Shown: positions 35,130-43,988, counted from the first letter of the stretch. The stretch: 64,000 bases of DNA from Caballeronia calidae (GCF_900044055.2 NZ_FCOX02000021.1:58774-122773), one strand, 5' to 3'. Notes: generated from the letters alone by a model not told the origin. A program made the numbers and translations.

Positions 35130-35642
35130 TCACGCCGCCACGTGCGACATGCCCGCCGCCGCATTGCCGACGCGATGAAAATTGCGCGCGTAGTAGATGA
35201 GCGCATCGGCTTCGCTGCGCGTGCGCGTCGCTTCGATGGTGCAGAAGAATACCGTGTGCGTGCCGACTTCCGTGGTGGATTGCACCGCGCAATCGAGCGC
35301 GCTGATCGCGTCTTCGAGCACCGGCGCGCCGGTTTCGAGCGCGTGCCATTCGCCGCACGCGTAGCGCTCGTCCATGCTGGCGTCTTTAGTGGCGAAGCGC
35401 GCCGCGACGTGCTGCTGTTCCGCCGACAGCACGTTCACGCACAGCACGCCGTTCTCGCGAATGATCGCGTTGTTGCGGCTCGACCGGTTGATGCACACGA
35501 GCAGCGTCGGCGGATCGTCGGTGACCGCGCACACGGCGGACGCGGTGCAGCCCGCGCGGCCCGCCGCGCCATCGGATGTGATCACGTTGACGGACGCGCC
35601 CAGGCCCGCCATGGCTTCTCGAAACTTTGTCTTGTCGATCAT
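35130..35642 (-). CDS. Flavin reductase (RutF/HpaC-like)
   Basis: A 170-residue flavin reductase that supplies reduced FMN to a partner monooxygenase. The start MIDKTKFREAMAGLGASVNV and the blocks DGAAGRAGCTASAVCAVTD, PPTLLVCINRSSRNNAIIRE and VLCVNVLSAEQQ strongly recall RutF of the pyrimidine-utilisation pathway, and less closely HpaC. It lies 40 bases after the LLM monooxygenase and before the aldehyde dehydrogenase, so the pair forms a two-component monooxygenase. The rest of a rut operon is absent, so the substrate need not be a pyrimidine. Confidence 0.88.
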   Translation of the reverse strand: MIDKTKFREAMAGLGASVNVITSDGAAGRAGCTASAVCAVTDDPPTLLVCINRSSRNNAIIRENGVLCVNVLSAEQQHVAARFATKDASMDERYACGEWHALETGAPVLEDAISALDCAVQSTTEVGTHTVFFCTIEATRTRSEADALIYYARNFHRVGNAAAGMSHVAA

Positions 35643-35682
35643 GATGTCGCCCGATTCGATTGCGGATGAGGAAGATGAGGGA

Positions 35683-37056
35683 TCAAAGGTTCGCGTCGAA
35701 GCCGCCGCGATACTGTGCCGCCGGATGCGACTGCGGCAGCCGCGCATGGCCGAACAGCTTCTCGCGATACGTGCCGTCGCGATACGACGTCTTGTACGCG
35801 CCGCGCTCCTGCAGCACCGGAATCAGCAGATCGACGACATCGTCGAAACATTCGGGCACCACGGTGCGCGACAGGTTGAAGCCGCCGATGCCGGTTTCCT
35901 CGGCCCACGCCATCATCAGATCGGCGATGCTCTGCGCGGACCCGACCCACGGCTTCTGCCGGCTGCCGAGCACCATCTGTTCGAGCAGCTTGCGGCGCGT
36001 CCATTGCGGGCCGACGCTGCGCGTCATCGCTTCGACGTTCGAGACGATCGCCTGGCTCTTCTGCGTATCGACCGGTTCGTCGATGTCATAGCGCGAAAAG
36101 TCGATGCCCAGCGATGCCGCCGCGTGCGCGAGCGCCGCCTCCGAGCTCACGTAGCGCCGGTAATCCTCGAGCTTGTCGCGCGCTTCCGCATCGGTGCGGC
36201 CGATCACGAGCGTCGCGCCCATGAAGACGTTCACGTCGTTCGCGTCGCGCCCGTACTGCACGGCGCGCGCGCGAATATCGCTGACGATCTCGCGTATGCC
36301 GTCCTTCTTCTGGCCGTTCACGAACACGCATTCGGCGTGCGTCGCGGCGAACTGCCGGCCGCGCGTCGACGAACCAGCCTGATATAGCACCGGCGTGCGT
36401 TGCGGCGAGGGCGCGCACAGATGCATGGCATCGACCTTGTATTGCGCGCCCTGATGATGAATCGCGCGCACCCGCGACGGCGACGCATACACGCCGTTCG
36501 CGCGGTCGTTGAGCACGGCGTCGTCGGCCCAGCTTCCTTCCCAGAGCTTGTAGACGAGCGACATGTATTCGTCGGCGAGGTCATAGCGGTCGTCGTGCGC
36601 CAGTTGATGATCGATGCCGATGGCGCGTGCCGCGCTGTCCAGATAGCCGGTGACGATGTTCCAGCCGATGCGCCCGCCCGTCAGATGATCGAGCGTGGAC
36701 ATACGCCGCGCGAACAGAAACGGCTGCTCGTACGTGAGGTTGCACGTGACGCCGAAGCCCAGATGTTTCGTGACGGCGGCCATGGCAGGCACGATCATCA
36801 GCGGATCGTTCGCGGGCACCTGCACCGCGCCGCGCAGCGACGCATCGGCGTTGCCGCCATAGACATCGTAGACGCCGACGACATCGGCGAGAAACAGGCC
36901 GTCGAAGAGTCCGGCTTCGAGCTTCTTCGCGTAGTCCATCCAGTACTGGAGCTCGCCGTGCCGGCTGGACTGGTCGCGCGGATGCGCCCACAAACCCTGC
37001 TGGATGTGGCCGACGCAGTTCATGTCGAAGGCGTTGAGGCGGATTTCTTGCGGCAT
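35683..37056 (-). CDS. FMN-dependent LLM-class monooxygenase (NtaA/SnaA/DszA type)
   Basis: A 457-residue flavin monooxygenase of the NtaA/SnaA/DszA/EmoA group. Marks are the start EIRLNAFDMNCVGHIQQGLW, then FDGLFLADVVGVYDVYGG, TYEQPFLFARRMSTLDHL, TGGRIGWNIVTGYLDSAAR and VLYQAGSSTRGRQFAATHAE. Enzymes of this group use reduced FMN from a separate reductase to attack C-N or C-S bonds (nitrilotriacetate, EDTA, dibenzothiophene sulfone, long alkanes). A GGACACG site precedes the ATG. It is the first gene of the minus-strand unit and diverges from an XRE-cupin regulator. Confidence 0.9.
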   Translation of the reverse strand: MPQEIRLNAFDMNCVGHIQQGLWAHPRDQSSRHGELQYWMDYAKKLEAGLFDGLFLADVVGVYDVYGGNADASLRGAVQVPANDPLMIVPAMAAVTKHLGFGVTCNLTYEQPFLFARRMSTLDHLTGGRIGWNIVTGYLDSAARAIGIDHQLAHDDRYDLADEYMSLVYKLWEGSWADDAVLNDRANGVYASPSRVRAIHHQGAQYKVDAMHLCAPSPQRTPVLYQAGSSTRGRQFAATHAECVFVNGQKKDGIREIVSDIRARAVQYGRDANDVNVFMGATLVIGRTDAEARDKLEDYRRYVSSEAALAHAAASLGIDFSRYDIDEPVDTQKSQAIVSNVEAMTRSVGPQWTRRKLLEQMVLGSRQKPWVGSAQSIADLMMAWAEETGIGGFNLSRTVVPECFDDVVDLLIPVLQERGAYKTSYRDGTYREKLFGHARLPQSHPAAQYRGGFDANL

Positions 37057-37130
37057 GGTCGTGTCCTGTATTCAAATAACGCTTGGAACTGTCGGCCTCG
37101 TGGCCTAGAGTGGTTTCGTTGCGTTTACTA

Positions 37131-37150
37131 TAGTGGACGCTCGACCACTG
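37131..37150. promoter_or_regulatory. 20-bp dyad upstream of the monooxygenase gene
   Basis: TAGTGGAC-GCTC-GACCACTG is an 8-4-8 dyad with six of eight pairs, 75 bases before the LLM start. It shares TACTATAGTRGAC with the element at 28191-28210, so both may bind the same regulator. Confidence 0.5.
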
Positions 37151-37230
37151 TAAAAATAATTTTTATAGGGTTTACGCTCGCTGCCCGGACCAATCAAAGT
37201 CCTGGCACGAGTACGTTCAGTGCGCGCGTC

Positions 37231-37236
37231 TATAAT
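37231..37236 (+). promoter_or_regulatory. Possible -10 box of the XRE-cupin gene
   Basis: TATAAT lies 38 bases before the GTG start of the regulator gene. No good -35 hexamer was found at the usual distance, so this is a weak call. Confidence 0.3.
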
Positions 37237-37273
37237 GCGTCGCTCCGACATTGATCCGACTATGGGGTTCTGA

Positions 37274-37831
37274 GTGACAAGTGACCCGACCGACGCCATC
37301 GCCACCCGCGTCAAGATCGAGCGCGAAACGCGAAACTGGTCACTTTCCGAGCTCGCGGAGCGCTCGGGCGTTTCCAAAGCGATGATCAGCAAGATCGAAC
37401 GCGGCGAAGCCAGTCCAACTGCCACGGTGCTCGGCCGGTTGTCTGGGGCCTTTGGATTGCAACTTTCGACATTGCTAGCGTTGGCAGAGCAAGCGGGGCT
37501 GAGGATCAGCCGTGCCGACTCTCAGCCGATCTGGCAGGATCCAGAAACGGGCTATACGCGGCGCGTGCTTTCGCCGTTGAATGGTTCAGTACTTGAACTG
37601 GTCGAGGTCAGCCTGCCCGCAGGCGTGAGGGTCGCTTATCCGCCATCCGCGTTCACGTTCCAGCATCAGCAAATTTGGGTGACCTCGGGGACGCTGGTTT
37701 TCGAGGAAGGCGACGCTACACACACGCTGAATGCAGGAGATTGTTTGCAACTCGGACCCCCTGTTCCGTGTACTTTCATAAATCCGACCGACGAAAAATG
37801 CACGTACGTACTCGGGTTGGTCAAACGCTAG
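37274..37831 (+). CDS. XRE family regulator with C-terminal cupin domain
   Basis: A 185-residue regulator of the PuuR-like type: an N-terminal XRE helix-turn-helix at about residues 10-65 (SLSELAERSGVSKAMISKIE; GEASPTATVLGRLSGAFG) and a C-terminal cupin at about 110-180 (FTFQHQQIWVTSGTLVFEEG; LQLGPPVPCTFINPT). The GTG start fits the family. It diverges from the LLM monooxygenase unit and probably controls it in response to a small ligand in the cupin pocket. It is followed by about 600 bases without a clear gene. Confidence 0.88.
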   Translation: MTSDPTDAIATRVKIERETRNWSLSELAERSGVSKAMISKIERGEASPTATVLGRLSGAFGLQLSTLLALAEQAGLRISRADSQPIWQDPETGYTRRVLSPLNGSVLELVEVSLPAGVRVAYPPSAFTFQHQQIWVTSGTLVFEEGDATHTLNAGDCLQLGPPVPCTFINPTDEKCTYVLGLVKR

Positions 37832-38420
37832 ATATCGACCATCGAAGTCGGAGCGAACGCCGAAATCTGGCGGTGATCAGTCTTGAAGCGCAACGGTACC
37901 CGGCGCGGGTAGCGAGTTGAACTCAATAAACGGTCATTGGCACCTGACGCCAGAAATATCCCTGCAGCTTGACATAACGCAATTTATCGGTTTTTCGCAA
38001 ATTGCTTACATGAGGGAGTGTGCCGTGCCCATGCGCGCTTTCGGCACTAAAAAACGCACAGGGAAAACTTCATCCCGGCTGAAATATAGCCAAAGTTCTA
38101 CCACGTGGTAGTCCATGACCGAAGGCTGTCTCCAGTTGAACCGGCGCTGCGTGAAGAATCCCGGTCAACCGGGTGTTCCTCCCGAAATCCGATGTCCGCC
38201 GCCTCCAGATCGCCGACATGACCGTCGATGCGCATCGGGTGGACCGGGCGAAAACGCTCCTCAGCCGTGCGTGATCATCGATGGATGGCTCATGGAATGG
38301 AACGACCTGGCGCAATGCAATGAGCATTCGAAGGATGGCAGTTCCTGCTCGATATTCTTCTTGCCCGGCGCGACGAGGTCTGTCGCTGCCTGCGGGACTC
38401 GTTCGCGCGTGCTGCGAAAT
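37832..38420. other. Intergenic stretch, no supported gene
   Basis: About 590 bases. A short plus-strand frame at about 38170-38270 reads like ordinary protein (LPKSDVRRLQIADMTVDAHR) but is only some 35 residues, has no start, and matches nothing I know; it may be a gene scrap. No RNA gene seen. Confidence 0.35.
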
Positions 38421-38723
38421 CTACTGGCTGGCAGCCGCCCCGATCCCCGCCTTCTTTTGCGCGTCCTGCAAATTCTGGGGATAGTTGGGGTCATTCGCTC
38501 GACCTGGGTTGTAGCCTGCGTCCTCAAGCTTCTTCAGTTCGGCGTTCTTCTTCGCGCGTGCTTGTTTTTTCGCAGCCTTCTTTTCCGCTTTGGTCATAGA
38601 AGCTGCTTGCGTCGCGTCGGTTGCGTTCGTACTACTAACCTGAGCGTACGAAAGCGGAACCACAACCGTTCCCGCAACGCCCACGAGGAATGCCACAGCA
38701 ACGCCTGCTAGCTTCGTTCTCAC
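38421..38723 (-). CDS. DUF4148 small exported protein
   Basis: A 100-residue secreted or periplasmic protein. It has a signal peptide (AGVAVAFLVGVAGTVVVPLS, cleavage after SYA), a lysine-alanine-rich low-complexity middle (TKAEKKAAKKQARAKK), and the DUF4148 end LKKLEDAGYNPGRANDPNYP followed by QNLQDAQKKAG. Such proteins are abundant in Burkholderiaceae and their function is unknown. The start is the GTG at 38723 after CGGAGAATCACC; the longer frame would spoil the signal peptide. It stands alone. Confidence 0.78.
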   Translation of the reverse strand: MRTKLAGVAVAFLVGVAGTVVVPLSYAQVSSTNATDATQAASMTKAEKKAAKKQARAKKNAELKKLEDAGYNPGRANDPNYPQNLQDAQKKAGIGAAASQ

Positions 38724-38859
38724 GGTGATTCTCCGTTTGCTTGGAGGACATGCGTTCAGAGGAAGTATAGAGCGTTCGTGTCCATGTTGCGTCACATCGC
38801 GTGAGCTAGGAACAGCTCCCCCCGGACAACAATGTTGAACAAGATCCGAGAGCTACCGC

Positions 38860-39204
38860 TCACAGCGAGACTTCAGCGGTCAACGCATCCCACGGCGCAA
38901 TCAGACGTCCCTCTTCACGCACGATGAGACCCGCGTTTTCCAGAATGGCTACATCCTCATAGACCCGTTTGTAGTCACGATTCAGGGCGAGCGCAAGCGC
39001 CTTCACGCTTTCTGCGCCTTCGCGGTGAAGATGACGCAACATCTCCAGGCGCTTCGGTGACAGCGCGGCGAGCATTTCCTCCAACGACAGAAAGGTTACA
39101 TGCCGCTCTTCGAACTTTTCGCCTGCTTGCGCGCGGTTGAAGGCCGACGCAAATCGGCGACCCATATCCCGAGCACCACCCACATGCACATTAAGCTTGC
39201 TCAT
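38860..39204 (-). CDS. HTH antitoxin/regulator of a TumE-type pair
   Basis: A 114-residue protein with a winged helix of the MarR-like HVO_A0114 type at about residues 45-110 (LSPKRLEMLRHLHREGAESV; LALALNRDYKRVYEDVAILE; NAGLIV). Its ATG overlaps the stop of the toxin gene by four bases, so it is the second gene of the unit. Regulators of this type follow DUF6516 (TumE) toxins and act as antitoxin and autorepressor. The toxin comes first here, which is the less common order but known. Two palindromes upstream of the toxin are the likely binding sites. Confidence 0.78.
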   Translation of the reverse strand: MSKLNVHVGGARDMGRRFASAFNRAQAGEKFEERHVTFLSLEEMLAALSPKRLEMLRHLHREGAESVKALALALNRDYKRVYEDVAILENAGLIVREEGRLIAPWDALTAEVSL

Positions 39205-39494
39205 GTTTCACCTCGCTCACGTTCCACATCATCCAGGAAATCCCCTACCATCTGTTCTACTGTCGAGAAAACATAGGGCTCTTCACGATCGCGATAATGC
39301 CGATGGTCGCCCTTGCCACGCTCATTGTCGTAGCCGATGATTCGTTGGCCATCTCGACCGTAGAAAAGGCTGTACTTCAGACCGTGCGGTCTTTCAGCGT
39401 CGCTCTCAGGCAATCGCCAGATGCGCATTTCGAGTATGGCCCCGTCGGGATAGACCGAACGATCTTCGAACACTAGAGTGGCTTTCCTGTTCAT
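39201..39494 (-). CDS. tumE: TumE/DUF6516 family toxin
   Basis: A 97-residue protein with the DUF6516 pattern: a start of the type MNRKATLVFEDRSVYPDGAI, then LEMRIWRLPESDAERPHGLK, YSLFYGRDGQRIIGYDNERG and KGDHRHYRDREEPYVF. The GYDNERGKGDHRH block with its acidic and histidine residues is the most conserved and likely the active part. TumE proteins are toxins of type II pairs; their target is less well known and RNA cleavage has been proposed. The ATG at 39494 lies inside the first of two operator-like palindromes. Confidence 0.75.
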   Translation of the reverse strand: MNRKATLVFEDRSVYPDGAILEMRIWRLPESDAERPHGLKYSLFYGRDGQRIIGYDNERGKGDHRHYRDREEPYVFSTVEQMVGDFLDDVERERGET

Positions 39495-39538
39495 ATGGCG
39501 GAGGATGCCATAGAGCCGATATGGCGTCAAGCGCCATA
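39494..39538. promoter_or_regulatory. Twin palindromes, autoregulatory operator of the TumE pair
   Basis: TATGGCG-N5-TGCCATA (39494-39512, one mismatch) overlaps the toxin start codon, and TATGGCG-N5-CGCCATA (39520-39538, perfect) lies just upstream. Centres are 26 bases apart. Such twin sites are typical of toxin-antitoxin autorepression. Confidence 0.72.
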
Positions 39539-39593
39539 CATGGCCTTGGGATACGGGTAATGCGCTTGGCACTGAATACCTGGAAAGGGGTAT

Positions 39594-39621
39594 TCGTACC
39601 TTTCGTGCAAATTCTGGCGGT
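39594..39621 (-). repeat. 28-bp dispersed repeat, copy A
   Basis: Read on the minus strand this is one of five copies of a 28-bp repeat whose shared core is ACCGCCAGA...GCACGAAA. It faces copy B (39718-39745) in inverted orientation, 96 bases away, as in REP pairs. Confidence 0.7.
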
Positions 39622-39717
39622 GAGTTAGATCAGACCCTTATCCGCTCCGCAGGGCTCTGGCATCTTGCCAAAGCTGAATCTTGCAAGCCACTGTTCAGAA
39701 AGGCATTTTCGAAACCA

Positions 39718-39745
39718 ACCGCCAGAATTTTCACGAAAGGTACGA
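39718..39745 (+). repeat. 28-bp dispersed repeat, copy B
   Basis: Differs from copy A at one position only. With A it forms an inverted pair around about 96 unique bases. It lies 71 bases before the frameshifted gene. Confidence 0.7.
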
Positions 39746-39816
39746 CTCCCCTTGATCCGGATCGTCCTTGTTATAGATTTGACAAAGGCGGCTCGATCCG
39801 GGCGCGGGAGATGAGC

Positions 39817-40739
39817 ATGGTTGAACTGATCAAAGCCGTCATATGGCCCGCGACCATCGTCTTTCTGCTGCTGAAATTCCAGGGCACGCTCATCGAGTTG
39901 CTTTCGTCCTTGAAGCAGCGGGCAACGAAACTGAAGGTCTTCCAGTTCGAAGTCGAGCTGGCGCAACTCTCGCCGGCCAACCCGCTGCTCGCGACATCGG
40001 CGGAGACATTGAAGCAGGTGGCCGTTCAGGAAAGCGGCGTGCAGATCATGATCGCGGGCGTCACGCGTTCTGCTTCGGCCGATTACGCATTGATCGCCCT
40101 CGGCGCTGATAGCGCGCGCGCGCGTGGCTCACGTCCCGCCTGTTCGTGTTCAGCGCCCTGCTCGACCGCAATCGAGCCGCGCGCTGCATCGTCTTCACGG
40201 GCGAGTCCGGCGCATACATCGGCGCCGCCGCGCCACGCGACGTGCGCGCCTCGATCGGCGCGCGCTTTCCTGAATACGAATCGGCGTGGCTCAACGCATA
40301 CAAGAATCTGGACCTCGCCGCATGGAGTCTGAATGATTTTCAGAACGGCGATCTGAGCGAGAACGCGTTGAATCAGATCGCAAAAGGCTTCCTTTCCTCC
40401 GTTTCGGCCATCTCATTGCCGGCTACCCCGGTCGGCCCGACGCGCCCCGATGCTCCCTGGCTGGAGATCGACCGCACCGCCAAACAGGGCATGAAGACGT
40501 GGGAGCTCGCCGAATACGTGACGGCGGCCGGCCTGCCGTCCATGCTCGGCACGCAGCTCGAACGTGCCCGCGTGCAGAAGGGTTTCACCGAGGAATCGAT
40601 GGCGCGCTCGATCATCGGGAAGTCAGGCAGGTTCGTGGCCCTCGTCGACAGCGCCGAAGCATTCGTCGGCCTGTGCGACCGGACCGTGCTGACGGACCGT
40701 GTGGCGCGCAAGATCGTGGAGGAGACGAAGCCTGTGTGA
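39817..40739 (+). pseudogene. Membrane-anchored unknown protein with a GC-run frameshift
   Basis: Two adjoining frames together give one protein of about 306 residues of no family I know. The first (from ATG 39817, after GGGAG) has an N-terminal membrane segment (IKAVIWPATIVFLLLKF) and a helical part; the second covers SALLDRNRAARCIVFTGESG and AYIGAAAPRDVRASIGARFP and runs to 40739. The break falls at a 13-base GC run (40112-40124). Removing one GC restores LGADSARAWLTSRLFVFSAL without a gap. The change could be phase variation, decay or a sequencing error. The end of the product (TDRVARKIVEETKPV) is intact. Confidence 0.7.
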
Positions 40740-41244
40740 GCGCGTGGTCGCGCGATACCGGACACCGGGCGTAATGCGTTGCATCAGGCATCGTCGGTCG
40801 AAACCAACCGCCAGATTTTGCACGAAAGGTACGACTACCTCGATTCGTCCCAAGCGGAAGGGTTGTCTCGCAAACCCCATTAGCCCTAGATCGCGCTACC
40901 GTCGCAAAGAGCACTGGAATCGAAGGGACCCTTCACAGGGCACGAGCGAACGTCGTGAAATTCCAATCAGTAATCAGTAGTCGGTAATCAGTCAATGTAG
41001 CGCCGGCCGGCTTGCGTCAAGACTCTCGCGTGCCGAACACATCAGGGCCAAGTGCGCCTGAGGCTAAGCGCCGTCACTGCGTTCGCGTGCAGCTCGACGC
41101 CGTAGGCGACCAACAGGCGGCCTAGCGCTCAGGTTAAAGCCGAGTCGGTGTCGAAAATAGCTGAGTCGATGTCGGAAGCGTACTAGCCTCAGTAACGCTA
41201 TTGAACTAAGGTGAGGACCTCTTATCCGATCGTTTGGAGCTGAC
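40740..41244. other. Intergenic stretch with repeat copy C
   Basis: About 500 bases without a supported gene. It holds repeat copy C and, at about 40965-40995, short imperfect repeats of the type AATCAGT. Confidence 0.4.
40807..40834 (+). repeat. 28-bp dispersed repeat, copy C
   Basis: Differs from copy B at only two or three positions and keeps the same orientation, including the eight flanking bases AACCAACC-side outside the core. B and C therefore bracket the frameshifted gene as direct repeats about 1.1 kb apart. Confidence 0.7.
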
Positions 41245-41589
41245 ATGTCCGATTTCATCACCGTTTTGCGCGAAACCTGCCCGATTCCGGTCCTTGACGC
41301 CACCAAGTGGAAGCGCATCGGCGGCGATCCGCACACCGTGAACCTCAACGCTTATCTCTCCAAGGACGGCAGCAAGATCATGGGTACCTGGATCTGCACG
41401 CCGGGCAAGTTCGAGGTGAACTACGAGAAATGGGAGTTCTGCCACTTCCTCGACGGCTACTGCATTATCACGCCGGAAGGCGAGGAGTCGGTGCACCTCA
41501 AGGCCGGTGACGTATTCGTGATTGAACCCGGCATGAAAGGGACCTGGGAGGTGGTGGAGACGGTGCGCAAGTACTTCGTCTTTGCCTGA
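41245..41589 (+). CDS. Cupin domain protein (EutQ-like cupin_3)
   Basis: A 114-residue single-domain cupin. It has TVNLNAYLSKDGSKIMGTWI, CTPGKFEVNYEKWEFCHFLD, then GYCIITPEGEESVHLKAGDV and FVIEPGMKGTWEV, the usual two-motif cupin of the DUF861 type; such proteins are often (S)-ureidoglycine-like or ethanolamine-associated, but most have no known role. A weak ribosome site is present. It is a lone gene between the repeat-bearing stretch and an FMN reductase gene; no linked operon is evident. Confidence 0.78.
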   Translation: MSDFITVLRETCPIPVLDATKWKRIGGDPHTVNLNAYLSKDGSKIMGTWICTPGKFEVNYEKWEFCHFLDGYCIITPEGEESVHLKAGDVFVIEPGMKGTWEVVETVRKYFVFA

Positions 41590-41877
41590 GCAGGCCGATA
41601 GATTCGACTCATGCATATCGTTGTCTCATGTTACGGAAGCTAGCTTCGTGGTCACATTCTCGAATCACCTATCGCTCGACGCCGCGCTTCGAACGGCGCC
41701 AGCGGATGAATGGCGGCGTCGAATGAGTTGGTCGATGTGCCATGGCGCATTTTCGAAACAAGACACCCAGAAAGCTTAAGCCGAAGATCCAGCGGGCTTG
41801 AACAATCTCCATGGTGAAGCAAAGCGTCCAACCGGGAATGAAACGCTCATTCCGCCAGTCCAATTGGAGCACTGACC

Positions 41878-42510
41878 TTGACTCGAATCCACTCATCTCA
41901 CCGTCCTCTCGTGGTCGGAATTGGCGGCGCGACGCGGCCAGCATCGTCGACGGAACGCGCGCTTGCGTTGTCGTTGAAGAGCGCCCAGGACGCTGGCGCG
42001 CGCGTGCAGCTTTTCGGCGGTGCATTCCTGCACAGTCTTCCCCATTACGCGCCCGAGACCCGGCAACTGACCGACGAACAGCATGAACTCATCGAAATGG
42101 TACGGGCCGCCGATGCGCTCATCGTTGCTACGCCTGCCTATCACGGCGGCATTTCTGGTCTGGTGAAGAACGCCCTCGATACGTTAGACGAACTCCGTAA
42201 CGACGATCGTCCCTATCTGGACGGACGGGCCGTGGGCAGCATTGTCACGGTATATGGATGGCAAGCGGCTGGCACTGTGCTGACGTCGCTACGCTCGGTC
42301 ATTCATGCATTGCGCGGCTGGCCGACGCCGTTCGGTGCGACGGTGAACACGCTGGAGACACGCTTCGAGTCGACCGATTCGTGCTCGGATCCCAAGGTGG
42401 TCGAGCAGGTTAGGACGGTTGGACATCAAGTGTCGAGCTTTGCGCTCGCGTTCGGCGCGCGAGATACCGTTGATTGTCTTGCGACAAAGCGGCCCGAACC
42501 TGTTGCATAG
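41878..42510 (+). CDS. NADPH-dependent FMN reductase
   Basis: A 210-residue flavodoxin-like reductase. Marks are the start LVVGIGGATRPASSTERALA, then RAADALIVATPAYHGGISGL, VKNALDTLDEL and GRAVGSIVTVYGWQAAGTVL. The enzyme would reduce FMN or quinones with NAD(P)H. I chose the TTG at 41878 because TTGGAGC lies eight bases before it and there is no earlier in-frame ATG; the next ATG would remove the first strand of the fold. It is not near a monooxygenase, so its partner is unknown. Confidence 0.82.
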   Translation: MTRIHSSHRPLVVGIGGATRPASSTERALALSLKSAQDAGARVQLFGGAFLHSLPHYAPETRQLTDEQHELIEMVRAADALIVATPAYHGGISGLVKNALDTLDELRNDDRPYLDGRAVGSIVTVYGWQAAGTVLTSLRSVIHALRGWPTPFGATVNTLETRFESTDSCSDPKVVEQVRTVGHQVSSFALAFGARDTVDCLATKRPEPVA

Positions 42511-42953
42511 ATCTCGACGGGTGGTTGGTCAAGGCTTTTCGTCTCGACCAGCTTCCCGCTCATCCTTCCGTAAAACATGCGCAGTCGCGCCTGCCCTTCG
42601 AGTCCTTAAGAACACACGGCCGTGCGGGCGAGCAGTTGCGGGGGCGTCCACTTCGGTGTCGAGCGGGATACGTGCTCTCTCGATGAGCAAGATTCGATAT
42701 CCGAGCGTCCGGATGCTCGCGCCACAGCCTGTCGTGCGCTCCATCAATAGTCCGCGTGATCATGCATTTAAGCGCATCAAAATGCGAAGCTTGAACGTGG
42801 GAGATCTGACCCACGCATCAGCGACACATGCTGCTTTGACCGCCCGACAAGGCGACGGCAAGTTAGGGGATCGTTCGAATCGTGCATGTCTGGACCCGAC
42901 GCGTCAGCAATGCCTATTTTTTAGTCCTTTGCTTATGATGATGTCCAGGGCGC
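42511..42953. other. Intergenic stretch, no supported gene
   Basis: About 440 bases. No reading frame with recognisable or convincing coding character on either strand; no hairpin with a T run was seen. Confidence 0.35.
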
Positions 42954-43988
42954 TTATATTTGACCGTGATTCCCCACCATCGGCAGACGCACCTGAAACG
43001 TCGTTCGTCCTGGGCGTGAGCTGACGAGCAGCGCACCACGGTGCCGGTTGACCACCGTCTGATATGAGATGTCGAGGCCCAGACCCATGCCCTGACCTAA
43101 CGGCTTGGTGGTGAAAAACGGTTCGAACAGATGCGGCATGACATCGTCCGCGATGCCTGTCCCGTTGTCGGTAATCTCAACCACCGCCTCGTCTATCTCG
43201 TGGTACGTCCGGACAATGATGTCGCCCCGGCCATTCGTTGCATCGATCGCGTTATCGATCAGATTGGTCCACACCTGATTGAGCTCGCTGCCGTACACTG
43301 TCAGACGCGGCAGGCTGCGATCGTAGTCTCGCTGCACGGTGATCCCCTGCTTGAGCCGGTGCTGCATTACGATGAGGGTGTCTTCAATCCCTTCGTGAAT
43401 GTCCACCTCCTGCTGCGGTGCCTGATCCATACGCGAGTAGGATTTCATCGCCCGGCTGATCTCTGAGATCCGAATCGAACCCACGCGGATGTCTTCCATT
43501 AGCGCGTCGAGTTCCAATGTCGACGCCAGCCAATGGATGGCGGCTGAGAACTGCTGCTTGGACAGAACGACTGCAAGCGGGCCAAGTTCCTCCTGCAGGA
43601 TGCCCGAATCGATGCGGCATGGCGCCTGGAGCCAGGGCTTGGCCACACCCTGTGCGACGAGCCAGTCGCAGAGCGCATCGACAGCCTGAGTCTGCTTCAG
43701 CGCGTCGATACCCGACATTACGCTCGTCACGTCCCGGCGATTGCCCAGGCTCCCCAGGATTTTCATGGCCTCGCGGTCTGCCGTCCGCACCAGAGCGCCG
43801 GCGGGATTGTCCAATTCGTGCGCGAGGCCTGCGGCAAGCGAGCCAAGCGCAGCCAGTTGTTCGCGGTTACGCAGCGTCGCCTCTATGCGTGTCAGGCGAT
43901 CAAAGGAGCTATGAAAGATCAATCGGCAGAAGGTCTCCGAGACGATCACCAATTCGCGGAACGCGGGGTAATTGTCCTTTTCGTGCAT
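42954..43988 (-). pseudogene. Sensor histidine kinase, N-terminally truncated
   Basis: A 344-residue histidine kinase core. The H-box is LAALGSLAAGLAHELDNPAG and the ATPase domain has ELNQVWTNLIDNAIDATNGR, EITDNGTGIADDVMPHLFEP, FFTTKPLGQGMGLGLDISY. Relatives I recall carry a cyclic-nucleotide-binding or other sensor domain before this part; here the sequence begins with MHEKDNYPA, which is encoded by dispersed repeat D, so the original 5' end seems replaced. A response regulator gene was not seen. It may still be made from the repeat-derived ATG, but input sensing would be lost. Confidence 0.7.

Noticed and set aside
35130..35642. Reading the flavin reductase as proof of a pyrimidine (rut) pathway
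   Set aside because: RutF-like sequence alone is not enough: the monooxygenase is of the NtaA type rather than RutA, and rutB-E genes are absent.
38070..38327. 85-codon minus-strand frame
   Set aside because: No start context, no family pattern; the opposite strand scrap is no better. Left as intergenic.
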